Shown here piece after piece: positions 1 to 6,568 of a stretch of 17,708 bases of DNA (the first letter of the stretch is position 1; each line of letters starts with the position of its first letter). This DNA is from Anaerolineae bacterium (GTDB taxonomy: Bacteria > Chloroflexota > Anaerolineae > B4-G1 > SLSP01). The notes under the pieces were generated by a model. That model was not told the origin of the DNA, did no database searches, and worked only from the letters and a program-made list of their open reading frames with translations. The stretch covers positions 1-17,708 of the forward strand of contig JAFGSL010000220.1 of NCBI GenBank assembly GCA_016934645.1, in the 5' to 3' direction. Position numbers and translations under genes: made by a program.

Positions 1-741
1 AAAACTTTTCAAGAGATCCGCGGGTTGGTAGTTGAGTTCTCTGGTGAGCAGCCCCACCAGTGTCTGCACTGTTTTGACGCGCGCGTAGCGCTTATCGTCG
101 CTCTCGATGATAGTCCATGGCGCGGGTACAGTACTGGTACGCAGCAACATATCCTCGACGGCTTCTTCGTAAAGCTCCCATTGCGCGCGTCGTTCCATGG
201 TTTCCTGGGCGGATTTCCAGATTCTATCGGTGGCTCTGGCGCGCGCTGCGAAGCGCCGTAATTGCTCTTCCGGGCTGATGTGCAGCCAAAACTTGGCGAT
301 GATGATGCCGGAATCCACCAGATGTCGCTCGAACTCGTTGATCTCGCGGTACGCGCGCCGCCACACGCTTCTGGGATGGATTCCCTGCACGCGCTCGTTC
401 AGAACACGCCCGTACCAACTGCGGTTGAAAATCAGGATTTGCTTCTTATCGGGCGGGATGAGGCAGCGCCAAAAGCGCCATAGATAATGGTGAGCGCGCT
501 CTTCGTCCCCAGGCGGGCCAATCGTGTACACCTCGTAGCCGCGCGGATCCAGTTGCTGGGTCACGCGTTTGATCACGCTGCTTTTCCCTGCACCGTCTAA
601 TCCTTCGAAGAGGATGACTATGGAGCGTTTGCTCAGATAGAGTTGGTAGGCCAGTTGACGCAACTGCAACTGTGCACGCAGTAGCTCTTTCTTGTAGGCC
701 TTGCGGGATAAGCTCTGGTTCAGATCGATGGCCTGTAACAT
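1..741 (-). CDS. PPK2-family polyphosphate kinase, second tandem copy (C-terminus cut by window edge)
   Basis: The frame is open from ATG at 741 to the window edge, giving 247 residues without a stop, so the gene is partial at its 3' end. It is a P-loop polyphosphate:nucleotide phosphotransferase of the PPK2 family. The Walker A motif GLDGAGKSS lies at about residues 48-56, the lid/Walker B-like motif FNRSWYGRVL at 105-114, and the family segment FWLHISPEEQLRRF follows near 165-178. The Walker B position has Asn where many PPK2s have Asp (FDRSWY); class III PPK2s also show FNRS, so activity is not excluded. It starts 3 nt after the stop of the upstream PPK2 gene, with AAGGGA 8 nt before the ATG, so the two are surely cotranscribed. 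It resembles the C-terminal, catalytic domain of two-domain polyphosphate:AMP phosphotransferases. Nucleotide preference (AMP or ADP) cannot be read from the sequence. Confidence 0.9.
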   Translation of the reverse strand, partial: MLQAIDLNQSLSRKAYKKELLRAQLQLRQLAYQLYLSKRSIVILFEGLDGAGKSSVIKRVTQQLDPRGYEVYTIGPPGDEERAHHYLWRFWRCLIPPDKKQILIFNRSWYGRVLNERVQGIHPRSVWRRAYREINEFERHLVDSGIIIAKFWLHISPEEQLRRFAARARATDRIWKSAQETMERRAQWELYEEAVEDMLLRTSTVPAPWTIIESDDKRYARVKTVQTLVGLLTRELNYQPADLLKSF

Positions 742-744
742 GGG

Positions 745-1548
745 TTATTTCCCTTCTTCGCTTGTGGGCGTGAGCGTACCTGGCTCGTTCTCTGAGGCCG
801 ATATGCCACTGAGATCTTCTTTTGGTAAGGCAATGCCACGCGCTCCAAGTGCATGTTCGATTCGCGCAATCACTGTCTCGAAAGCCGTAACGCACGCCCA
901 GCGGAAATTCGTCGCGGGGATGACAGTCCACGGTGCGCTGGGGGCGTCGGTGCGTTTGAGCATCTCTTTGATGGCGGTGACGTAATGGTTGTAGCGGTGG
1001 TGGCGTTCCCAATGTTGGGGTAGGACGCGCCAGTTGGAGAGGGGATCGCTTTGCAGGTCGTTAAGACGCTGCGCTTGTTCCTCCTGGCTAATGTGAAAGA
1101 AGAGCTTGGCGATGACGTAGCCATCATCCGCCAGTGCGCGTTCGAAATTGGCAATGTCGCGGAAGGCCTTCGATAGCTCTTGTCTGGAGAGGCCGTCTTC
1201 CACACGCTCCCGTAAGACACGCTCATACCAACTGTGGTAAAAGACGGCCATCTCGCCGTAGCGTGGAATCTTGAGCCAGAAACGCCAGAGCCACGGCATC
1301 AGCGTCTCGTAGGTACGGGGTGGTTGGATATCGTGCATAACGAGACTCCGGGGATCGAGACGTTGAGTTAATACTTTCTGTACTGCATTCTTGCCAGCCG
1401 CATCCCAGCCCTCGAAAATCACAATCACGGGCAGCCCGGCCTCCATACAAGCCCGTTGCAGTGCATAGAGGCGTCGTTGCAGCTTTGGACGCTGTGCTTT
1501 ATAGACTTTTTTGCGCAGCTTCAGCCCACGGTCTATATTTTCCAACAT
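745..1548 (-). CDS. PPK2-family polyphosphate kinase, first tandem copy (degenerate Walker B)
   Basis: This is a 267-aa PPK2-family protein. It has a Walker A motif GWDAAGKNAV at about 47-56, LDPR at 64-67, WLWRFW at 86-91, and the FHISQEEQAQRL segment in the middle. Family members transfer phosphate between polyphosphate and nucleoside mono- or diphosphates. The usual FDRSWY motif reads FYHSWYERVL (103-112), so the Walker B Asp is replaced by Tyr and the Arg by His. That degeneration, and the GWDAAGK form of the P-loop, resemble the N-terminal domain of two-domain polyphosphate:AMP phosphotransferases, whose C-terminal domain does catalysis. The start ATG has GAAGGAG 7 nt upstream. The gene lies between a strong hairpin and the second PPK2 copy. 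The last 20 or so residues are low-complexity and acidic. It may act as a structural or regulatory partner of the next gene's product rather than as an independent kinase (inference). Confidence 0.9.
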   Translation of the reverse strand: MLENIDRGLKLRKKVYKAQRPKLQRRLYALQRACMEAGLPVIVIFEGWDAAGKNAVQKVLTQRLDPRSLVMHDIQPPRTYETLMPWLWRFWLKIPRYGEMAVFYHSWYERVLRERVEDGLSRQELSKAFRDIANFERALADDGYVIAKLFFHISQEEQAQRLNDLQSDPLSNWRVLPQHWERHHRYNHYVTAIKEMLKRTDAPSAPWTVIPATNFRWACVTAFETVIARIEHALGARGIALPKEDLSGISASENEPGTLTPTSEEGK

Positions 1549-1584
1549 GACTTCTCCTTCACGAGGGTGCGGAGAATCTAGTCA

Positions 1585-1622
1585 GGGATTTTAGGCTGCT
1601 GTCTTCGGCAGCCTAAAATCCC
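1585..1622 (-). terminator. Perfect 15-bp hairpin between adk and PPK2 (terminator or attenuator)
   Basis: Arms 1585-1599 and 1608-1622 (GGGATTTTAGGCTGC and its exact complement) enclose an 8-nt loop. It starts 9 nt after the adk stop codon. In the direction of adk transcription no U-tract follows the stem, so complete Rho-independent termination is doubtful. On the opposite strand a T-rich run follows. It may lower readthrough into the PPK2 pair or stabilise the adk mRNA 3' end. Confidence 0.5.
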
Positions 1623-1630
1623 ACTTTTGT

Positions 1631-2293
1631 TTACAGGTTTGCGACGGCGGCTTTGAGTGCCTCGGTTACCGCATCGATCTCCTGGTTGCCGTCGATATCG
1701 ACCAGCACGCTGGCATCTTTGTAGTAGCCGACGAGAGGGCTGGTCTGATCCCAGTAGACCTTGAGGCGGTTCTGTACTGTAGTCTCGTTGTCGTCATCGC
1801 GCTGGTACAACTCGCCGCCATCGATATCGCAGATCCCCTCCACCTTCGACGGATTGAACTTGATGTGATAGGGTTCACCGCAGGTGCGGCACAGCCGTCG
1901 CCCGGTCACGCGCTCGACTAACACATCATCGGGCACGATGATGTTGAGCACGCCGTTGATGGCGAGGCCTTTTTCGGCCAGGGCCTTGTCCAACGCCTCG
2001 GCCTGCGCCAGGGTGCGGGGAAAACCGTCGAGTAGCGCACCGCCCGCGCAATCGGGGCGGCTTAGGCGGTCCAGTACCATCGCAATTGTGATGTCGTCGG
2101 GGACGAGCGCACCGCGGTCCATGTACGCCTTGGCCCTAAGGCCTAGCTCCGTCTCATTCTTGAGATTGTAACGGAACAGGTCGCCGCTGGCAACGTGGGG
2201 CAGGTTGAGGTGTTCACTCAGTCGTGTGGCCTGTGTGCCTTTGCCGGCGGCGGGTGGTCCAAGTAAAATGACGAATTTTGGCTTCTGGGTCAT
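1631..2293 (-). CDS. adk: Adenylate kinase (zinc-lid type)
   Basis: A 220-aa adenylate kinase that catalyses ATP + AMP = 2 ADP in the cytoplasm. The P-loop GPPAAGKGT is at 12-20, the AMP-site segment ASGDLFR at 35-41, and DGFPRT at 89-94. The LID (about 130-170) holds Cys135, Cys138, Cys155 and Asp158, the CxxC...CxxD pattern of zinc-binding adenylate kinases, giving the long bacterial form. The start is ATG at 2293, 32 nt after the stop of the CYTH-CHAD gene, with AAGGAG about 6 nt upstream; the frame stays open further upstream, but that part overlaps the CYTH-CHAD gene and is not conserved. Adk is usually found beside secY in the ribosomal protein operon; here it sits between a CHAD protein and two PPK2s. 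Adk pulls ADP made by a polyphosphate:AMP phosphotransferase towards ATP, which makes the context meaningful. A second adk elsewhere in the genome is possible. Confidence 0.96.
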   Translation of the reverse strand: MTQKPKFVILLGPPAAGKGTQATRLSEHLNLPHVASGDLFRYNLKNETELGLRAKAYMDRGALVPDDITIAMVLDRLSRPDCAGGALLDGFPRTLAQAEALDKALAEKGLAINGVLNIIVPDDVLVERVTGRRLCRTCGEPYHIKFNPSKVEGICDIDGGELYQRDDDNETTVQNRLKVYWDQTSPLVGYYKDASVLVDIDGNQEIDAVTEALKAAVANL

Positions 2294-2325
2294 GTGTTTC
2301 TCCTTGTCGATATGAAATGTGATTC

Positions 2326-3987
2326 CTATGACAGCGCAGCGATGGCGCTGGCAATCAACGCGGTAAAGTGTGGGCACTCGTTGTGTGTGCCGTTGCCGGA
2401 GACAGCCTCGTAACACGCCCAGACTTCAGGGAACGTGCGCACTAGACGGCAGCTCTCGGTCTTCCGGAATTCCAGATATGCGGCTACGTCAGGTGCGTTG
2501 ACAGGCGTGGGGGTCCATCTCAGATGTTCTTCCTTGGGGGGCTGCCACGTTCCCCAGGTGATGACGTTGTGCAGATGCGTGCTGGCGACCACGGCATCCT
2601 GAAGCGCGCCTAGATGGTTTTGTAGCACTTTCAGTTCCTCGATGGCCTGTCCCACTTCCGTTCCCAGTACCTCGCGGAAATATTCCAGGGTATAGCGCAG
2701 ATATTTGGTGACAATGCGCATCTGATGGTAGTCGGTCAGTTCAACGTTAGGGTGATCGAGCCTGGTTTTGCAGTTATAGAACTTGATCAGCCGCGTGGCG
2801 ATCAGGTTGGGGACAGCAACAGCGACGCGCTGTGCAGGGTTACTCGCGGAGGTGGGAGAGAGTGAGTTTTCCAGGTATGCTGTGAAGGCGTGTTTGAACT
2901 GTGTGTAACGTTCGCTATCAAGATATTTGAGCAGCTTCGACCGCGCGCGTGCGTATTCGGTATCCCAGGCGCTCATCAGCAGGGTAAGATCCGGTGGTAT
3001 ACTTTTGGCGAACGCGCCCAGATACGCCTCCGTCTTTTCCCGGAAAACATCCAGGTCACGGACGTGCCCTAGCAATCGCCCGGTGTGCTTGAGTTCTTTC
3101 AGGTAGGATGCGGTCGCATCGGCATCGATAGCGTCTGCGAGAACATAAAATGCAGTACGCATCCGCCGGGCTGCCACGCGCATATCGTGCAGCGCCTCAA
3201 TATCGACGCCTGCACGCGTTCCGTCTTCGTTCGCCACCATGCATAGCATGTGGAAACGCAACGTCTTGTGCGCGGCTTCGGCCACAGAATCGCTGGCGAC
3301 AATGCCAGGTCCAGGTGCATTGTTTGCCGGGACAGGTTTCGTTGGGGGCGATCCGGTTTTTGCAAGAGGAGATGGTATACCTTGCGCATCGAGCGTTGCC
3401 AGTGCCCGCTCGAACTTGGAGCGTGACTCCGGCCTTAACCCCGGTATTTTTGTTAGTTTATCAAGGATGGCGGCGAGGTCATATTCCGTTCCCGCGCCTT
3501 TGAGTTCGATTTCTAGCTCGTGGTACACTTGATTGAAGCTTTTTACGGTGTCGAGGCTAAGTTCAGCGATGAGGCGCTGCGCGTACAGCACCTCACGCAC
3601 CTCGCGGCGCTGTTCAAGATGTAGGAGCGGTTGCAGTCGCATATGGGGATCGACCAGCGCAAGAACACGTTGGCGCGCGGCGCTGTCGGGCCAGTTCTCC
3701 GGCGTTATTTCAATCCGCGCCAGGGGTGCTTCCACTTCTTCGCGACGATGGATATTACCCTCAGCGCCGTGCAGCGACTTCAGGGCGATCACAGCGCAGC
3801 CATCCTGTTCCCTTTGGCGGCATGCATAGCCGGATCGCAGAAGGCTGCGATCCGGCGTGTCGAGATATATGTCGCGCATGTTCTCCACGCGAGGGGCTGA
3901 GATTGAGAAAAGTCCCAGGCGTTCCATCGCCTGCAAGTTGCGGTAGGTCTGCGTATCCTGTATGATAAACTTTGCTTCAATTTCCAT
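2326..3987 (-). CDS. CYTH-CHAD domain protein (polyphosphate-associated)
   Basis: A 553-aa, two-domain protein. The N-terminal CYTH domain (about 1-200) opens with the signature ExExK (Glu2, Glu4, Lys6) and keeps charged tunnel residues: CRQRE near 56-60, ALKS near 68-71, RREE at 81-84, HELEIELKG at 156-164. CYTH proteins hydrolyse inorganic triphosphate or act on other triphosphorylated substrates. A Pro-rich linker (about 203-233) leads to a C-terminal CHAD domain with the conserved helix ALHDMRVAARRMRTAF (265-280) and GHVRDLDVF (307-315). CHAD domains are rich in His and basic residues and bind polyphosphate. The start is set at ATG 3987, with AGGA 7 nt upstream, because the ExExK motif must lie at the N-terminus; a GTG at 4053 would add 22 unconserved residues. 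It heads the operon with adk and two PPK2s, suggesting polyphosphate localisation or turnover. Confidence 0.93.
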   Translation of the reverse strand: MEIEAKFIIQDTQTYRNLQAMERLGLFSISAPRVENMRDIYLDTPDRSLLRSGYACRQREQDGCAVIALKSLHGAEGNIHRREEVEAPLARIEITPENWPDSAARQRVLALVDPHMRLQPLLHLEQRREVREVLYAQRLIAELSLDTVKSFNQVYHELEIELKGAGTEYDLAAILDKLTKIPGLRPESRSKFERALATLDAQGIPSPLAKTGSPPTKPVPANNAPGPGIVASDSVAEAAHKTLRFHMLCMVANEDGTRAGVDIEALHDMRVAARRMRTAFYVLADAIDADATASYLKELKHTGRLLGHVRDLDVFREKTEAYLGAFAKSIPPDLTLLMSAWDTEYARARSKLLKYLDSERYTQFKHAFTAYLENSLSPTSASNPAQRVAVAVPNLIATRLIKFYNCKTRLDHPNVELTDYHQMRIVTKYLRYTLEYFREVLGTEVGQAIEELKVLQNHLGALQDAVVASTHLHNVITWGTWQPPKEEHLRWTPTPVNAPDVAAYLEFRKTESCRLVRTFPEVWACYEAVSGNGTHNECPHFTALIASAIAALS

Positions 3988-4080
3988 GGGTGTTCCTAAC
4001 CCAAATAAACCGGAACCATAAAGATCCTTAACGCCTGTTCTTGCCCGTGTCACATGCTATCAAGTGAGCAAAAATCTGCG

Positions 4081-4097
4081 TGGTTAGGCTCTAACCA
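4081..4097. other. 7-bp perfect inverted repeat in the 5' leader of the CYTH-CHAD gene
   Basis: TGGTTAG (4081-4087), a 3-nt loop, and CTAACCA (4091-4097). It lies about 30 nt downstream of the predicted -10 box of the polyphosphate operon, thus in a leader of roughly 130 nt. It could be an RNA hairpin or an operator half-site pair; nothing in the sequence decides between them. Confidence 0.3.
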
Positions 4098-4126
4098 GGA
4101 TAATAAGGCCACGAGGCCGCATCTTC

Positions 4127-4154
4127 ATTATACGGGTTTCTGACAGAGTCACAA
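4127..4154 (-). promoter_or_regulatory. Predicted sigma-A promoter of the CYTH-CHAD/adk/PPK2 operon
   Basis: Reading leftwards, TTGTGA (4154-4149) and a consensus TATAAT (4132-4127) are separated by 16 nt. No other good candidate is seen in the gap before the ATG at 3987. Transcription would begin near 4120, leaving a leader of about 130 nt. Confidence 0.55.
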
Positions 4155-4162
4155 GTTCGATG

Positions 4163-4211
4163 TTGGATACTGGTTACTCATTGCTCTTAACTCATTACTT
4201 GCTACTTGTAA
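4163..4211. repeat. Degenerate heptanucleotide array, 7 units
   Basis: Seven consecutive 7-mers keep register from 4163 to 4211. The units vary around CTCATTA / CTTGTAA / CTGGTTA, most starting with C and ending in TA, TG or AA. The array lies just upstream of the YqeK-like gene, overlaps its probable promoter region, and creates a spurious in-frame ATG at 4160. It resembles the short tandemly repeated repetitive (STRR) sequences known from cyanobacteria. Confidence 0.6.
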
Positions 4212-4217
4212 ATAGGG

Positions 4218-4223
4218 TATACT
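4218..4223 (+). promoter_or_regulatory. -10 box of the YqeK-like gene, close to the start codon
   Basis: TATACT ends exactly 8 nt before ATG 4232. A possible -35 (TTACTT, 4195-4200, spacing 17) lies in the heptad array and is weak. The position implies a transcript with almost no 5' leader. Confidence 0.4.
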
Positions 4224-4231
4224 GTGGGGAG

Positions 4232-4852
4232 ATGCATACGATACTCGTTAAGCTTAGCGAAGGTGTTGTGTTGGTAGGCGATATAGCGCAGGATGTGACC
4301 GCGTTTCTGATGCACCATAGCTGTCCAAAGACGGCGCTTCATAGTGCCGCGGTTGCGGAAGAAGCGTGCCGGATTGCCGCGTTAGCTGGTGTGGAGGCAG
4401 TACGCGCGGAGAAGGCAGCGTGGCTGCACGACGTCAGCGCCGTTATCCCGGCGGGGAAGCGGGTAGCAGTCACGGAGGCGTTGGGCCTCTCCGTGTTGCC
4501 CGAAGAGCGCGCACTGCCGATGATCTTGCACCAAAAGCTCTCGCTTGTTTTGGCCCGCGACCTTTTCGGCGTGACCGACACCGGCGTGCTCAATGCTATC
4601 GGTTGTCACACGACACTCAAGGCGGGTGCCTCACCATTGGATAAAGTGCTCTTCGTGGCGGATAAGCTGGCGTGGGACCAACCGGGCGAACCACCGTACC
4701 GCGTGGCTCTGGAAGCGGCGCTGGCTCGCTCGCTAGATGCGGCAGCATGCGTCTATTTACGCTATCTGTGGGAGCGTCGTGTCACGCTCGCCGTCGTTCA
4801 CCCGTGGCTGGCGGCGGCGCACGCACATCTGTGCATGAGAAGGGATTGGTGA
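4232..4852 (+). CDS. yqeK: YqeK-like HD-domain hydrolase (predicted symmetrical Ap4A hydrolase)
   Basis: A 206-aa HD-superfamily protein. The metal-binding set is visible in order: His37 (ALHSAAVAEEA), His66-Asp67 (WLHDVS), His100, His126 (CHTT) and Asp144 (VLFVADKL). The segment IGCHTTLKAGASPLDKVLFV is very close to the YqeK signature (YHTSGRPGMTLLEKVIYVAD), and YqeK proteins cleave diadenosine tetraphosphate to two ADP. The frame can be read from an ATG at 4160, but those 24 codons come from the heptad array and are not conserved, so ATG 4232 is chosen. GGGGAG abuts this ATG, too close to act as a Shine-Dalgarno, and a -10 box lies 8 nt upstream, which suggests leaderless expression. The last codons and the stop run into the next heptad array. 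YqeK usually neighbours nadD and rsfS; here it is divergent from a polyphosphate operon. The Ap4A assignment is by family likeness only. Confidence 0.82.
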   Translation: MHTILVKLSEGVVLVGDIAQDVTAFLMHHSCPKTALHSAAVAEEACRIAALAGVEAVRAEKAAWLHDVSAVIPAGKRVAVTEALGLSVLPEERALPMILHQKLSLVLARDLFGVTDTGVLNAIGCHTTLKAGASPLDKVLFVADKLAWDQPGEPPYRVALEAALARSLDAAACVYLRYLWERRVTLAVVHPWLAAAHAHLCMRRDW

Positions 4853-4914
4853 CTGGTGATTGGGTTTGCTTCTTTTTCCTAATGACCAATCCCTAATTAC
4901 GAATCCCCATCATA
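4843..4914. repeat. Heptanucleotide array with inverted halves
   Basis: The left half has 7-mers GGATTGG, TGACTGG, TGATTGG (4843-4863). After a T-rich spacer, the right half has TAATGAC, CAATCCC, TAATTAC, GAATCCC (4880-4907) in register. The halves are partly complementary, so the RNA could fold into an imperfect hairpin around the T-rich spacer. The left half contains the stop codon of the YqeK-like gene; the right half ends just before the Shine-Dalgarno of the nucleosidase gene. Confidence 0.6.
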
Positions 4915-4926
4915 AAGGAGACCGGT

Positions 4927-5655
4927 ATGTGTGAAACGCGAATTCGAGTAGCAGTAGTGGTTTCGGCGGGACAGGAGTGGGATATCGTGCGCGAACGATT
5001 TGCCCACAACGAGCTGTCTTTCTTCCCCTACGGTGAGTGGTGCATCGCCCAAGTCGATGTGGCTGGTCGTGCAGAGCCGGTAGTCTTTTGCCACGAAGGG
5101 TGGGGGAAGATTGCGGCAGCCGCGGCGACGCAGTACGTGATCGACCGGTGGCAGCCGCAACTCATCGTCAACCTGGGGACGTGCGGCGGCTTCGATGGCG
5201 CGATTGAGCGGGAGACAGTCGTGCTGGTCGAGCGCACAATCGTCTACGATATCATCGAGCAAATGGGGGATCAAGAGGCCGCGCTGAGACATTACGCCAC
5301 CGATCTGGATTTGTCATGGCTGGCGGAGCCGTACCCGATGCCGGTACAACGTGACTTGCTGGTATCCGGCGACCGCGATTTGGTGGCGGAAGAAGTTCCT
5401 GTGTTGCGCGCGCATTTCGGTGCCGCTGCCGGCGATTGGGAATCCGGCGCGATCGCCTACGTCGCAGCACGAAATGGCGTGCGTTGCCTGATTCTGCGTA
5501 GCGTGACCGACCTGGTAGGCGCTGATGGCGGAGAGGCCTACGATGGCTCTGTCACGTTTTTCAGCGCACAGGCGCGGATTGTGATGGCGCGCTTGCTTGA
5601 CGCGCTACCTGCTTGGCTGGCGTGTGTCGACTGGAAGCTGGAAGCTAGGAGCTGA
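4927..5655 (+). CDS. 5'-methylthioadenosine/S-adenosylhomocysteine nucleosidase-like protein
   Basis: A 242-aa protein of the PNP/UDP phosphorylase superfamily. The catalytic pattern of MTA/SAH nucleosidase can be placed: Glu17 (SAGQEWD), the VNLGTCGGF loop (81-89), Glu172 (DWESGAIAYVA) and Asp195 (LRSVTDL), matching E. coli Glu12, Glu174 and Asp197 in spacing. Such enzymes release adenine from MTA or SAH in methionine salvage. The middle (104-132) does not match classical Pfs closely, so futalosine hydrolase or another purine nucleosidase remains possible. AAGGAG lies 6 nt before the ATG. The last residues (about WKLEARS) and the stop codon come from heptad repeats that begin at 5632, so the C-terminal tail is probably not conserved. 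It is downstream of the YqeK-like gene by 74 nt and could be cotranscribed. Confidence 0.8.
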   Translation: MCETRIRVAVVVSAGQEWDIVRERFAHNELSFFPYGEWCIAQVDVAGRAEPVVFCHEGWGKIAAAAATQYVIDRWQPQLIVNLGTCGGFDGAIERETVVLVERTIVYDIIEQMGDQEAALRHYATDLDLSWLAEPYPMPVQRDLLVSGDRDLVAEEVPVLRAHFGAAAGDWESGAIAYVAARNGVRCLILRSVTDLVGADGGEAYDGSVTFFSAQARIVMARLLDALPAWLACVDWKLEARS

Positions 5656-5716
5656 TTGCTCGATTCCGGAAACCCGAAGTTGGCTGTGAGCATCAAGTAT
5701 CCAGTATCCAGCTTCG
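5632..5716. repeat. Two heptanucleotide clusters at the convergent gene junction
   Basis: TGGAAGC twice, then TAGGAGC and TGATTGC (5632-5659), make up the last codons and stop of the nucleosidase gene. A second cluster, AGTATCC twice and AGCTTCG (5696-5716), ends 3 nt before the stop of the convergent methyltransferase gene. No classical terminator with a U-tract is seen between the two genes. Confidence 0.55.
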
Positions 5717-5719
5717 AGA

Positions 5720-6565
5720 TCAGGCTTTCTGGAGTACGAAGCTTTTGTAGACGGCGGCCCCGGTCTGGAATCTCTTGTAAATACCAGCGCCTTGGGTCCC
5801 AGCAAATTCTTGGATCAGTTTCGCCATAAACTTCGGCGCTCCCCGGCGAATATGCGCGATGCGGCGCTCGTGGTCGGCATCCAGCGCCTTGATCACGTTG
5901 GGCGTGATATCCTTCTGCCTGACGTGCTGCATCTCGGAGTGTTCGAGTTGGGCGTCTAGCTCATCGAGCTGCTCGCGGGAGCGGAAGTCGGCAAAGAGGA
6001 AGTGCCCGCCGGGCTTAAGGACGCGCTTGACCTGCCCGAGGAAGGTGGACATTGAGCTGTAGCAATGCGACGACTCCACATTCACCACTGCATCGAAGCT
6101 GTTGTCGTTGAACGGTAGATCCTCGGCGTCACCCGGCATAAAGCTCAGGCCTTCGGCGTCATAGTGGTGCTGGCACAATCGTACAGCTCTATCGGAAAAA
6201 TCCACACCGATCATCTCGGATGGGCCAAGATAGCGCCTGATGTAATCCGCGCCACCGCCACGCCCGCTGCCTACTTCCAGCACCTTCAGCCCGCGCAGTT
6301 TGACAGCGTTGGCGACGTGGTGATAAAGCTGGATGCAGTAACGGTTGATTTCGTCGTCAATGTGCAAGGCCGGGATTTCGTCAACATCGTCCGGCGCATA
6401 GCCGTAATTCATGAACGACCAATCATGCTTTTGATAGTAACGGGCCAACAGTTGGTACATCTGCTTGCGTGTGGCCTTCCTAAACTTGGGATAGGCGTGA
6501 CACATATTGCTATATAGACTGGCTAACACAATTCCCTCATTTCCCTTGGTGATTATTGAAAACAC
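5720..6565 (-). CDS. Class I SAM-dependent methyltransferase, Rv2952-like
   Basis: A 281-aa methyltransferase. SAM motif I VLEVGSGRGGGADYI is at 95-109, the acidic motif II residue is Asp122 (GVDFSD), GDAEDLPF is at 145-152, and NVESSHCYSS (162-171) and VLKPGGHFLFADFR follow. The whole length, including the N-terminal WSFMNYGYAPDD region, resembles the mycobacterial phthiotriolone/phenolphthiotriolone dimycocerosate methyltransferase Rv2952, an O-methyltransferase of long-chain lipids; the closest shared stretch is NVE-SHCY. The substrate here is unknown, and a polyketide or lipid is only a guess. The start is GTG at 6565: TATAAT lies exactly 8 nt upstream, pointing to a leaderless mRNA. Alternatives are GTG 6529, preceded by GAGG with 5-nt spacing, and ATG 6505. 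It is convergent with the nucleosidase, and a SAM-to-SAH link between the two is only suggestive. Confidence 0.87.
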   Translation of the reverse strand: MFSIITKGNEGIVLASLYSNMCHAYPKFRKATRKQMYQLLARYYQKHDWSFMNYGYAPDDVDEIPALHIDDEINRYCIQLYHHVANAVKLRGLKVLEVGSGRGGGADYIRRYLGPSEMIGVDFSDRAVRLCQHHYDAEGLSFMPGDAEDLPFNDNSFDAVVNVESSHCYSSMSTFLGQVKRVLKPGGHFLFADFRSREQLDELDAQLEHSEMQHVRQKDITPNVIKALDADHERRIAHIRRGAPKFMAKLIQEFAGTQGAGIYKRFQTGAAVYKSFVLQKA

Positions 6566-6568
6566 TAC

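Noticed and set aside
446..1012. 188-aa minus-strand frame spanning the two PPK2 genes
   Set aside because: Both PPK2 frames are conserved across this stretch; the product is Arg/His-rich with no family match.
745..1548. Calling the first PPK2 copy a pseudogene because of FYHSWY
   Set aside because: The frame is intact, the P-loop and other motifs are kept, and degenerate N-domains are normal in two-domain PPK2s.
3988..4053. GTG at 4053 as start of the CYTH-CHAD gene
   Set aside because: The CYTH signature ExExK belongs at the extreme N-terminus and ATG 3987 has an AGGA at good spacing.
4160..4231. Upstream ATG of the YqeK-like gene, adding 24 residues
   Set aside because: The added residues are translated heptad repeat, and the -10 box at 4218-4223 would then lie inside the gene.
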